Source of the DNA: Rodentolepis nana
Lineage: Eukaryota > Platyhelminthes > Cestoda > Cyclophyllidea > Hymenolepididae
DNA: 13,667 bases
Reading direction: 5' to 3'
Assembly (NCBI GenBank): GCA_900617975.1
Contig: UZAE01001364.1
Span: 1 to 13,667, forward strand
Below the pieces are notes generated by a model, which made no database searches, was not told the DNA's origin, and saw only the letters and a program-made list of their open reading frames with translations. The translations under genes and the position numbers were made by a program. Below are positions 1-8,113 of this stretch, one piece after another. The stretch's first letter is position 1. Each line of letters begins with the position of its first letter.

Positions 1-199
1 TTCAAAGATGTAAAAGAGACAGACACAAAGGTAGAGTGAAGAAGGTAAGATGGGTACAGTGGAAGTGGCGGAACATGGCATACAGTGGGGTGATTGTAGT
101 TTGAAGTCAGAAGTCAACTGCCTATTAATAGACTTTTTCGCCATATGAGCATACGTTGCCCAGGGTGCACCACGTAGTGGTAAGTCTATCGCACACCCC
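1..199 (-). mobile_element. SINE-like element, copy A, cut by the window edge
   Basis: This copy shares its conserved head with four others in the window (core GTTGCCCAGGGTGCACCACGT on the + strand). The sense strand, defined by the A-rich tail of complete copies, is the minus strand, so the head ends at 199 and the tail lies beyond position 1. Its middle part (AGAGACAGACACAAAGG, then a GGAACATGGCATA-like stretch) matches copies C and D, so it is the long form. It reads antisense to CLN3 and probably lies in a CLN3 intron or 5' of the gene. The + strand keeps GTAAGT at 180-185, a possible cryptic splice donor for CLN3. Confidence 0.85.
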
Positions 200-1715
200 G
201 CTTTCAGACTCATATAAAGATACTTTTGAAATCTGATACACTTTGCAAACTAAATGGCTTCATTTAACACCATGAGAGACTGCCAAACTTAGGGAAGTTT
301 GACTTGCTCATTGAGAATTTATAAGGCTTTTTTTATTAAAAACAGCGCTCTCGGAACTATTTTCAACTTCGCTGCACTCACCGTGTGACATCTAACCACA
401 TTCTGCTTTATATTTTATTTTATTCTAGAATAGAAAATTGGATGAAAGTGTCACCCACCGAGCATTAGTTTTGATTTTAACTGAGTTGAGTTTAACGGAT
501 TTGCAAGTTGTTTTAGCTTTGTACTAGCCAACAGATCGGTAGCCGTAATGATTGGGATGACTTCACAAATAGCAAGGTCTTTAAACCTAATCATTATTTA
601 TGCACTCAGCTGAGGTTTAACATTATTATTTGAGGCAACAGCACAAACTTGCTCTCTTAAAAATTAACATCTTTTGTGTTTATCGCCCAATGGTCTCCCT
701 AGCCCAGCTCCAACTGAACGGACACTGAAACCTTCTTAGTCCTGGAAGTCTTAAGCATTTTCATGGATCGAGTTCCACATAAGATTCACTTTATAAACCC
801 AATTGTCTTAAACTTTACCTTAAGGTTACGCATTTCCTTGTCCAAGTTTTAGTTAAAAATTAAAACAAGTGAGGATTTCAAGATCTGATCGTATAACTAC
901 ACAGTGTTGCTCTTGAATATCTTATTTTTAACTTATTTGTCTTCTCTATATATCTAGTCGTTGATACGATTTTCAAATCACCAAACAAATGAATTTACGA
1001 TGAAATGTTTGGAAAATAGGTTGATTACCACTCCTAAGTCAACTCAATTTTTTACTTGAATTACACTTCAGCTACTTTCAATGAAATTCAACGGTGATTA
1101 AGAGTGCATAGAGTTGAAGTTATAGGTTATAAGGAGCCCAAATTCTGACAGCGAGACCTCTTCAAGAGTTAGGCTAAATTAGCGCTAGAAATCGTCTCCT
1201 TTCCCTAAAATGAAGATCAGAAACTAAATTGGACGAAGTTGTACTAGACAAGTGCAGTGAAGTTGGAAGAGGAATTTGGAGTCGAAATGGAAATTACTGC
1301 TGACTGTGTATCAGTGGAACTCAGATTATGTTAGGCAGCACAAATTTGATATGAGCAACCCATAAAAAATCTACCAACTAACAAGTAGAATGCGCTATTA
1401 TTCAATGTGGGCCCTCTACAGGGCTTCGAATTCATTAGAAGGAAAATGTTCACTCCGTTTGGAGTAGCAGTATTCTGAGAACTCCCTGTTGTGAGACCGA
1501 TATTCTATCCTCTCTTTACGTCCGACTGAAATTGGAAATTATCTATGGACATTCGCGGTACCCATTATTTCACTGACAGAGGAATGGCTTACAGTACTCA
1601 TCGGGACCAATGAAAATATGCTTTTGGTCAAATTGGTGATTACCGGAACAATAGCATTACCTTAAATCGTTTCAACAATCTCATTAACTGTTTCCCCCCC
1701 CCCCCCGCTTTTTAG
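200..1715 (+). other. Probable CLN3 intron, no exon found
   Basis: The stretch between SINE copy A and the first recognised CLN3 exon is AT-rich. I looked for the CLN3 segments that should precede the 1716 exon (the family's EYFINQG and RWYQ..YQ.GVF..RSS regions) and found none. The simplest reading is one large intron (1.5 kb or more) that also contains copy A. It ends in an unusual polypyrimidine tract of 13 C residues followed by GCTTTTTAG. Confidence 0.5.
1694..1706 (+). repeat. C13 homopolymer serving as polypyrimidine tract
   Basis: Thirteen consecutive C residues lie eight bases upstream of the acceptor AG (1714-1715) of the penultimate CLN3 exon. Together with CTTTT they form the pyrimidine tract. 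Homopolymers of this kind vary in length between individuals and are prone to sequencing error. Confidence 0.8.
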
Positions 1716-1856
1716 GGCATGAATTTCATTCTAGTCCTGATGCAAGTTCTCCGTCCTTACGTGGTCAATATTTCCGCCTTCTTCTGTCTCATTGCATTCG
1801 AGGGTATACTTGGCGGTCTCTCCTACGTGAACACATTCCATCGAGTACTCACACTG
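1716..1856 (+). CDS. CLN3: CLN3 penultimate exon
   Basis: The 47 codons start with GGC after the acceptor CTTTTTAG and end at ACA CTG before the donor GTATGC. The exon encodes a membrane helix followed by FEGILGG and YVNTFH. Reading on past the donor gives a short false extension of 18 codons to a stop at 1908-1910, which is intron. Confidence 0.92.
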
Positions 1857-2061
1857 GTATGCAATTCTTATTCAGTATTATTGACTGCTAGCAAAAAAAT
1901 TGCAGATTGATTGAGACCTCGTACTTCAATTTTAGGGCAATCCTAACACTCGGGAGTATAGTATGTCGATTGCAGCCTTTGCAGATTCTTTTGGAATAAC
2001 CTGTGCCGCTTTCGCTGCCATTCCACTGCACAATTATTTGTGTCGTACCATTAACTCCTAA
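1716..2061 (+). CDS. CLN3: CLN3 (battenin) homologue, C-terminal two exons, 5' partial
   Basis: CLN3 is a multi-pass membrane protein of late endosomes and lysosomes; its loss in humans causes juvenile Batten disease. The window holds the last 88 residues, encoded by 1716-1856 and 1936-2061 and separated by a 79-nt GT-AG intron in phase 0. The recognised features, in order, are a hydrophobic helix with FEGILGG, the family signature YVNTFH, then TREYSMSIA and the final helix with DSFGI and IPLHNYLC. These align without gaps to the end of animal CLN3 (the human counterparts are EGLLGGAAYVNTFH, DTLGI and LPLHDFLC). The upstream exons are outside the window. The protein ends C-R-T-I-N-S, so it lacks the terminal CaaX prenylation box of human CLN3. 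The frame is intact and shows no pseudogene damage. Confidence 0.93.
1936..2061 (+). CDS. CLN3: CLN3 last exon
   Basis: The acceptor is TTCAATTTTAG/GGC. The 41 codons and a TAA stop contain TREYSMSIAAFADSFGI and IPLHNYLC, the conserved CLN3 C-terminus. The phase-0 join with the previous exon gives the same spacing between NTFH and REY/REF as human CLN3. Confidence 0.93.
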   Translation, partial: GNPNTREYSMSIAAFADSFGITCAAFAAIPLHNYLCRTINS

Positions 2062-2128
2062 TTTAGATCTCGAATTTACTTATTTTTTTGCTGAAAAACA
2101 TCATTGGCTTTCTTATAGTAGAGACTTT

Positions 2129-2134
2129 TTTATT
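2129..2134 (-). terminator. MTFR1: Poly(A) signal AATAAA for the MTFR-like gene
   Basis: The minus strand reads AATAAA here, 179 nt past the stop codon of the MTFR-like gene. It lies inside the presumed CLN3 3' UTR, so the two transcripts would overlap by roughly 80-110 nt. Confidence 0.5.
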
Positions 2135-2184
2135 ATTTCATTACAAGAGATAATCTTCTAAGTTGATTAAGAAAGCGATGCATC

Positions 2185-2190
2185 AATAAA
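2185..2190 (+). terminator. CLN3: Poly(A) signal AATAAA for CLN3
   Basis: This canonical AATAAA lies 123 nt after the CLN3 stop codon and is the first on the + strand downstream of it. Cleavage would be expected about 10-30 nt further on. Confidence 0.6.
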
Positions 2191-2313
2191 CGCTTGAAGG
2201 ACTGGTGCACAGAGAACTGTAAAAGAAAAATGACACGATTTTAGAGCTATACTACTTAAGGAATAAAAAGTAGAATAAGTCCAAAACTTACGGCCCAAGG
2301 GGACCAAATTCGA

Positions 2314-2430
2314 TTATCTGCGTTCTGGAGTGGACACTAGGGCGTGTGGATCGTCAAAACTTAATTCCGTGGCTATTGAGGGGGGCAGACTTTCACGATT
2401 GACCGGGCGTAGTAGATGCCGACCAAAAGT
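2314..2430 (-). CDS. MTFR1: MTFR-like terminal exon
   Basis: Acceptor CAATTTCTATTTCAG, phase 0, 38 codons and TAA. The first residues are TFGRHLLRP, matching the FG.H.L.P motif near the C-terminus of vertebrate MTFR1. The rest (NRESLPPSIATELSFDD onward) is not recognised. The match in phase, splice-site strength and motif position makes this the likely real 3' end of the coding region. Confidence 0.82.
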   Translation of the reverse strand, partial: TFGRHLLRPVNRESLPPSIATELSFDDPHALVSTPERR

Positions 2431-5400
2431 CTGAAATAGAAATTGCAAATTAAATGATCGACGGTAACGATAAAAAAAAACATGAGTAAAGACATCTCCT
2501 CATCCTGATCGAAACAAACCACTAATCGAAAAGAACTGAATTTATCTATTTGGTAAGTTGAGTAGTAGGACTTTATCAAAAGGCTTATTTAACAATTAGA
2601 CAGATAACGAGAACTGTTCATGCTCCCGAACTTAATGTATTTTCAGAAATAGACTCCATAGGATTTAGTACTAGATATCTGGCGATATATCATTTTGAGA
2701 GTAGTTCAACTTTAATGTATCCTTTTAATATAAGCTGATCGTTTGATTAAGAAAATTAAAATTATAATGGAATCCTAGTCTCACCTAAATTCAGTTGTGA
2801 TAAGACTTGGAGCTAAACCCGTTTGATCTTTTATAGGCTAACAGAGAAAGCACCGAGAAGTAAACAATTGATTTCCCACTGAAGAAGTCTAAATTATTTC
2901 TAAAGCCATTTTAATGGCAAAAAGTCGTTGTAAATTGGCAAATTCAGTCATAAAGATGCGGATCCATATTTCATTCACTTTATAGACTATAGGTCTCTTT
3001 CCAAAATGATTTTTCCTAATATTGATCTACTTAGACCACTTTATATGAGAAAAAAGTGGGAACACTGGGATAAAGGCATATTGTGTAAAATTTTCAACTA
3101 TAATTCAAACGAAAACAGTCCCTTTTTAACTTACAGGAGCTGTGGCTACCCTAGATTCCGAAGACTTGGATGAGGATCTTCTACCTGGAAAGGCGCTGAC
3201 AAAACCATTTTCTTTGTTCCGATTGACCTTTTTTAACACCGGGGTTATGAAAACGGGGAGGGGTGGCGGTGAGAATTCGCCCTGATTATCCCTTTCCAAA
3301 GACTTGTCAGGAGACTCGAGCTCGTAGCGAACGTTGGCGAATTTGGCCTTGAGAGCACGGCCAATTAACTCGGCAGGATCCAATCGTCTGTAAATTAGGA
3401 AAACAATGAACTCTTCGCTAAGCGAGCCTAGTCATCTCTTGGTAGATGAATGCTTTAAAAACTCCCAATGTTTGTAATTTGAAAGCAGTTAAATGGCGAA
3501 CATTTTTCGCAAAAGTAAAGCAAGTCTATCGCTGATAGGATCATAAAGTGCAACCAAGGTTGACCATTTTATCAAAGAAAAAAAATGATGGCTAAAGAAA
3601 CCAATCTTAATTAAAATTCGGAAATTGAAAGAAAGTACTTAAAAATGTTAAGGAACAAATTCTAAATTCTAACGACTATCCTGCAAACCCCGTAATTGGA
3701 TCCTGCATGTCCGCCAGTCTAACCAGTAAATAAATATAACCTGCTTTAGGAGGGTTCAATAGCATCGGCTCTTGGGAAAAGTAATCAGTCAATGAAAAAG
3801 ACTAAAAGAATGGATCCAATGTAAAATCATATCAATAATAAACCTCCGAAAATAAATTATTTTGTAATTGTTACTTCGATTCCAGAGTAGACTGTTTGAT
3901 AGGAGTTCCACCCACCGATCTTCGAACGGCACGGAGTTTAATAGTTCCAGATGTGAGCTCTTTGAGGACCTGAGACATATCTGCCGGTGACTTGGGTGCT
4001 GGTAACGTCACTGAATTCATGCCCTAGAATGGGGAAAAATTCCAATGAGAAACCATTTTAAATAAGAGTAAGTAAATACCATTAAATCAGTGATGAGACT
4101 GAAATCGTGAAAAAACTGGTAAATCCAATATACTAAAAGAAATATAGCGTTGAGTCAAGGATGTACTCCTAATTTGTACCTTAAATACAACCGTTTCAAC
4201 CAAAATTTAGAACGACTAACCTGCTCATCAAATCCTACATTTTGAAAAAATATTACTAGTTAGCGCCAACTTTTCATATGCTGTGGGAAGTCTCATGCTT
4301 AATTACGACCAATGTCGAAATTTGGTTAAAAACACTATCACGGTTCTGATTAAAGTGCAAAATGAATGTGACACAGATTTAGAAGACCAGAAATAAGGCT
4401 TTAAACAACTAGTAACGTGACATAACAAGCAATATCTCACTTCCAGGATATCTGTACACCGAGCAACTTGGAACCACTTCTTATGCTTGGATAAAAACTT
4501 CTCAACCTTCTGTTGGATTTCAAATAAGTCAAAAATAGTACATAGAATTAAATGGAGCCTGTTGGTGTCAAGCTGAAATCTACACTGACGGCTCATCCTT
4601 AAAATTAATCGATTTAAAATTCGCAGGGAGTTTGAACATCGAATTAAAATGCACTCTTGAAAAAATGTTACCTTAAATCTGTTTCACTACCCTGCTTCGG
4701 ATGAGAAAACAAAGGGCGTTAGATATATACAAAAGATTTAGCATCTAAACACAAAAGCAAATTATTTGCTCATGCATTCCTCTCAAGAGCAAAATGGCAG
4801 TTTTGTGAGGGAGGAAATAAATCCGCCTTATTAAGCGACCTAAACGACTTGACGTCTCATTCCATAGACTTAAAACAAATCCAGGTTTTAGAAACAAGGG
4901 TTAACCACGTCGGACTAAGAGGCCTCAATTCTTGAGGAGAAAACTCAAACTTCCAAATGAATCGAGAACACAACTTACCCTCTTCTCCAGTAGTTTTCTC
5001 CTCCAATCGCACCCGATATTTGGAGGTGGTGGTGGAGGGGGAGGAGGTGGTGGTGGTGGCGGCGGTGGTGGTGGGGGAAAAGAAGTATCACCCTTTCCTA
5101 TGGATAAATGGAGAGGCGGTGAGGATGGGAGTGTAGCAGAAATAATGGCCGAACAGGTTCCATCCATAACCCCCGAGTCACTGCCGACATCGGACTTTGT
5201 AAAATAAGTCGGCACACTATCAAGAACACGTCCGGTTGACACAGATGCTGTTGGTGCGATTTGTATTTCCCGATAAACAGAACTGTGACACGGTTCTACA
5301 TTCATGTCTTTCAAAGGGTAAGTCTTTTTGGACTCAATCTCCGTCTCCATCATGGTCTGTTTGTAGATGACCTCGGCCAACTGAGCTCGAAGGAATTCTA

Positions 5401-6458
5401 ATTGACTTTCTAGCTCAGCTACACGATCAGCATTTCCAACAGGAGCTGAAAAATACATTGAACCACTTACATAGATTCAAGTTAATTTTATAATACTGCA
5501 AGCAATGCAATTATACTTAGATCAGCCGAATAAGCAAATAGAGAAATAATGAATTTAAGCAATGAGAAATTGTAATGGAAACGTAAATTAAATAATAAAT
5601 TTAAAAAACGAATTTCTTACGGGAGATCTTGAAATTTGATTGTTTGGTTGCATCTCTGGCGGCTACTTGGGACACGGAGTCGTCCGGGTTAACGGCGGAG
5701 GAGAATTGAGTATCTAATTCCACTTCGACATCGGAAGGTGCATCGCTAAGAGGCGGTTGGTCATAATATTGAGAATATTTGTCCAACCAATCCTCACAAC
5801 GATTACGAACACGTTGATAACGTCGACTTGTAGGTGAGAAATCGAGTGGATTGAGAATTTCTGGAGCTTCATCATCCATAGACGAAAACCTTTCAAAGCG
5901 ACCCTGATCCGCGTCGAAGGCAAAAATTTTTGGAGCTGATTTGATTGGAGATCCAGTGGGCAGGTCACCACAGTACTTCACCCGTAGTGCTGAATTTGAC
6001 GGAGATTTAAATAGGGAAGATGAATAGTGATTTGAGGAACTTGAAAGTCCATTATGAGGTACAACGCTGAATCTCGAGCAATCATAATCTATACTCGAAA
6101 ATTGACTTGAGACGAGCTACAAGTGAATAACAGTAACAAAATGGGGATTAAATGGTTAATATTATTCATAAGCTAACAAATACCTCCGATTCTGACTCAA
6201 ATGCATCAATAAATAGTTGAGCATTTCTTTCTAAATTTTTAGCGGAAATGGAAACGCGAGGAGCTGGTGTAGAAATTGGAAGGTAATCAACCCAATATCT
6301 CAGCGTAAAAAGCGGACTTATTGAATGAATCTAAAAGCAGGCAATTTGACGAAATTGAGAGGCCATAGGAATTCAAATTAATATAAAATTCAAAATAACT
6401 CTTAAGTTACCAGCTGAGAAAAGCCAAGACCTTTAGTCTTTTGTTTGCTCTTACGCAT
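2314..6458 (-). CDS. MTFR1: Mitochondrial fission regulator family protein (MTFR1/MTFR2/MTFR1L-like), seven coding exons
   Basis: Members of this family act at mitochondria and promote fission. The join is 6458-6411, 6330-6184, 6116-5621, 5445-4979, 4023-3875, 3387-3135, 2430-2314. All introns are GT-AG, phases match at every junction, and the product is 558 residues. Residues 35-50 carry LPISTPAPRV, like the family's N-terminal LPL.PCPRV segment. Residues about 236-257 form a coiled coil (AELESQLEFLRAQLAEVI), the family hallmark. Residues 354-372 are 19 prolines, followed by a basic WRRKLLEKR. Residues 401-427 (MSQVLKEL, KLRAVRRS, GGTP) and 439-452 (DPAELIGRALKAKF) are the conserved C-terminal blocks. 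Residues 522-529 (FGRHLLRP) match the terminal FG.H.L.P motif. The start is the first ATG after an in-frame TGA at 6470-6468. It is longer than vertebrate members because of a Ser-rich and acidic segment (about 66-231). Which of the three vertebrate paralogues it matches best cannot be decided. Confidence 0.88.
3135..3387 (-). CDS. MTFR1: MTFR-like coding exon 6
   Basis: Acceptor TTTACAG, first base completing a Lys codon, then RLDPAELIGRALKAKF, the best conserved C-terminal block of the family. A proline patch (FSPPPLPVF) and a Ser/Arg-rich tail follow. The exon ends CCT before a perfect donor GTAAGT at 3134-3129. Reading through gives Val-Ser-stop at 3126, but the next exon restores the family C-terminus, so that stop is probably intronic. 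Confidence 0.88.
3875..4023 (-). CDS. MTFR1: MTFR-like coding exon 5
   Basis: 49 codons plus two bases, acceptor ATTCTAG, donor GTAACA. It encodes MSQVLKELTSGTIKLRAVRRS and GGTP, matching the family block of the type MLEILKEMN..KLR.V.RS. The stretch between KR at the end of exon 4 and this block is only slightly shorter than in human MTFR1, so no exon needs to be missing in the 955-nt intron before it. Confidence 0.92.
4979..5445 (-). CDS. MTFR1: MTFR-like coding exon 4: coiled coil and poly-proline
   Basis: This exon begins in phase 1 after GTATTTTTCAG and ends at AAG AGG before GTAAGT. It carries the diagnostic coiled coil (AELESQLEFLRAQLAEVI), a low-complexity linker, 19 prolines at 5077-5021, and WRRKLLEKR. 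The proline codons are mixed (CCA, CCT, CCC, CCG), which suggests a tract kept as protein rather than a fresh DNA slippage product. The poly-glycine frame on the opposite strand is its shadow. Confidence 0.92.
5021..5077 (-). repeat. CCN triplet tract coding Pro19
   Basis: Nineteen CCN codons in a row encode the poly-proline segment of the MTFR-like protein. In this family such a tract follows the coiled coil and is proposed to bind proline-recognising partners. Length polymorphism is likely. Confidence 0.9.
5621..6116 (-). CDS. MTFR1: MTFR-like coding exon 3
   Basis: 165 codons plus one base. It encodes a Ser-rich stretch (residues 66-105), a GDLPTGSPIK segment, and a charged region with RYQRVRNRCEDWLDKYSQYY and an acidic SDVEVELD. 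This segment is not clearly conserved in the family and accounts for most of the extra length. A strong donor, C/GTAAGA, ends the exon. Reading past it adds seven false codons. Confidence 0.83.
6184..6330 (-). CDS. MTFR1: MTFR-like coding exon 2
   Basis: Forty-nine codons, phase 0 at both ends, with acceptor GCCTGCTTTTAG and donor GTATTT. The exon contains LPISTPAPRVSI, which resembles the N-terminal MTFR motif ending in PRV, and ends in an acidic ESESE. The flanking introns are only 80 and 67 nt. Confidence 0.82.
6411..6458 (-). CDS. MTFR1: MTFR-like coding exon 1
   Basis: Sixteen codons (MRKSKQKTKGLGFSQL) end before the donor GTAACT. An in-frame TGA 12 nt upstream of the ATG fixes this as the first possible start in the exon. 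The short basic stretch could be part of a targeting sequence, but the family's localisation determinants are not evident here. Confidence 0.72.
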
Positions 6459-7816
6459 GAGTATATTTCAGTTACAAAGATAAATGGTCATTTATCCAAT
6501 ATCAAATTAGGCGCACTAAGCAGAAGTGAGGTGTATTAGTGCGAACGTTTAGTTTGTTTCTCGAGGATAAAACCCTTCATTTAAATTTCATTATCAAAAC
6601 AGTTCGTTAAATAAATATTTTTTGTACACAGTAACTCGTTTAATATTATCAATGGTGCTAAAATATTTGGTTGTATTTATTATGCTGTTATTGCTAATGA
6701 TGTAAGGACATGTATTAAACCGGAGATATTACTTAAACTACTGTGTTTGGAATATCAATGCTAGTTAGTCCATCTAAAACGTAATCTCCTTAGCAGAATT
6801 GCCATTGATGTACCAATCGATTTATAATATAAATATTGGCATTAATGTTTCATCAATTCTTAACTTATTTACATTTATTCATATTACTATTTCAAATAGA
6901 GTTGAAATTTACTATAAGATAAAGGATTTTATATCGTCACTCGTTTGTGGCATGGTTGTTAGAATGATTAAAGTGTAATAATTAAAGATTAGTACATATC
7001 TGTTGCCGTTTTTGTTCTGCTAGGGAAAAGAAGCTCTTTGGGCCACCAGGTCATTTAATTAAGTCTATTGAATCAAGCATATTGAGGTTACAATAGGTCA
7101 GAAGAGAGTAATTAAAGGAAGCGGAGGTGAGAAAGAAGTGTACGATCAGATAAAGGTAAACACGTGTCTGCGTGCGTGTACATGAGTGAAAATAAATGGA
7201 TAAGCACACGAAAGAAACTATGAGTATGGGCGTACTTTCAAATTTAATGGTAGTAATTATAGTAAAATTCGATTCGATTAGCTCATCGAGACGTGAAAGA
7301 TGCGATCTGTGCTCTTAGTACACGTTTTAAAATCGACATATTTTCATAGATAATATGACCAAGTAATAGTTGGAGAAAACAAAAAGTGTCATCCTTCATA
7401 CAAATTCACTGGAAAGAAATCTCTCACGATTTCCTACATGGTTGAATTAAGTAATATGCTCTGATAAAGCTTATCCATAATGACCGATCGAAGAGCTTTT
7501 TAAGTTCACATTACAAGAGCTTAAAATCAACCGTTCGTGGTCGTATTTTATCACAATCAACATTGGGGAAAATCCCAATTGTTCTGAATCTAGTTCTGGC
7601 TATCAGCGCTCGCACAACATATTACATTAACCATATATGATAACATTGAATTACCATGTCTTTACAATGTAATGTTGATTTTTTCATATGACGTTACTCT
7701 TTGTTATTAGGCAGATGATAACTGGAATTGAGTTATCGAAAGTGCAAAAACCATTTTAGTTTTTTATTATATTCTCAACTTCGATATGTAAAACGGATTG
7801 ACGTCTTGTCACGTTT
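6459..7816. other. Upstream flank of the MTFR-like gene, no gene seen
   Basis: About 1.35 kb of very AT-rich sequence between the MTFR-like start codon and the target duplication of SINE copy B. The promoter and 5' UTR of the MTFR-like gene should lie in the first few hundred bases, but I find no convincing promoter element and no conserved reading frame. Confidence 0.5.
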
Positions 7817-7831
7817 AATTTTGCTCAAACT
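7817..7831 (+). repeat. Target-site duplication, left copy, SINE B
   Basis: AATTTTGCTCAAACT occurs here, immediately before the element head GGGGTGTGTG, and again perfectly at 8099-8113 after the A-rich tail. A perfect 15-bp duplication shows retroposition, and a recent event. Confidence 0.9.
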
Positions 7832-8100
7832 GGGGTGTGTGAAAGACTTACCTCCATGTGGTGCACCCTGGGCAACGTTTACTCATACGGCAAAAAAGTC
7901 TATTAATCGGCAGGTGACTTCTGACTTAAGACTACCATGGCCCCACTCTTTGAAACACTCTTCTGTTCGCCACTCTTCGACTTTCCCTCTCGTCTTTTTG
8001 TCACTTTGATGTTCCTTCCCATCTAAGAAGCCTGAAGTCAGCTAAAGGGTTAATGATAACCATCATAAAGCCTGCCATTTGAAATAAATAAATAAATAAA
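7832..8100 (+). mobile_element. SINE-like element, copy B, complete
   Basis: Complete copy of 269 bp with the sense strand on +. It begins GGGGTGTGTGAAAGACTTACCTCC, runs through the conserved head (GGTGCACCCTGGGCAACGT), a middle region with GTCACTTTGATGTTCC and GAAGTCAGCTAAAGGG, and ends GCCTGCCATTTGAAATAAATAAATAAATAAA. The tail repeats ATAA and includes AATAAA. A 15-bp duplication flanks it. No protein coding; the open frames across it are incidental. No RNA polymerase III A or B box is recognisable, so the origin of the head is unknown. Confidence 0.92.
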
Positions 8101-8113
8101 TTTTGCTCAAACT
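8099..8113 (+). repeat. Target-site duplication, right copy, SINE B
   Basis: Perfect repeat of AATTTTGCTCAAACT from 7817-7831. The first two A residues may belong to the element tail, so at least 13 bp are true duplication. Confidence 0.9.

Noticed and set aside
1390..1464. RYYSMWALYRAS reading as the preceding CLN3 exon
   Set aside because: Similarity to the RWYQ..YQ region is slight, the frame stops early and splice borders are poor.
3126..3134. Stop codon TAA at 3126-3128 as the end of the MTFR-like gene
   Set aside because: It sits directly behind a perfect GTAAGT donor, and the spliced exon at 2430-2314 restores the family's C-terminal motif.
4303..4596. 97-codon minus-strand frame
   Set aside because: It lies wholly in intron 4 of the MTFR-like gene and shows no family features.
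4221..4691. Micro-exons of 14 nt (4221-4234) and about 20 nt (4672-4691) on the minus strand inside intron 4
   Set aside because: Both have AG and GT borders, but adding either or both brings a stop codon into frame. Exons 4 and 5 join directly in phase 0.
4785..4805. AAAATGGCAG as a fragment of the SINE 3' end
   Set aside because: The match is too short and does not continue into either the tail or the element body.
4932..5207. Plus-strand frame with poly-glycine
   Set aside because: It is the antisense shadow of the MTFR-like poly-proline exon.
7728..8009. 93-codon plus-strand frame
   Set aside because: Most of it runs through SINE copy B; no conserved protein features.
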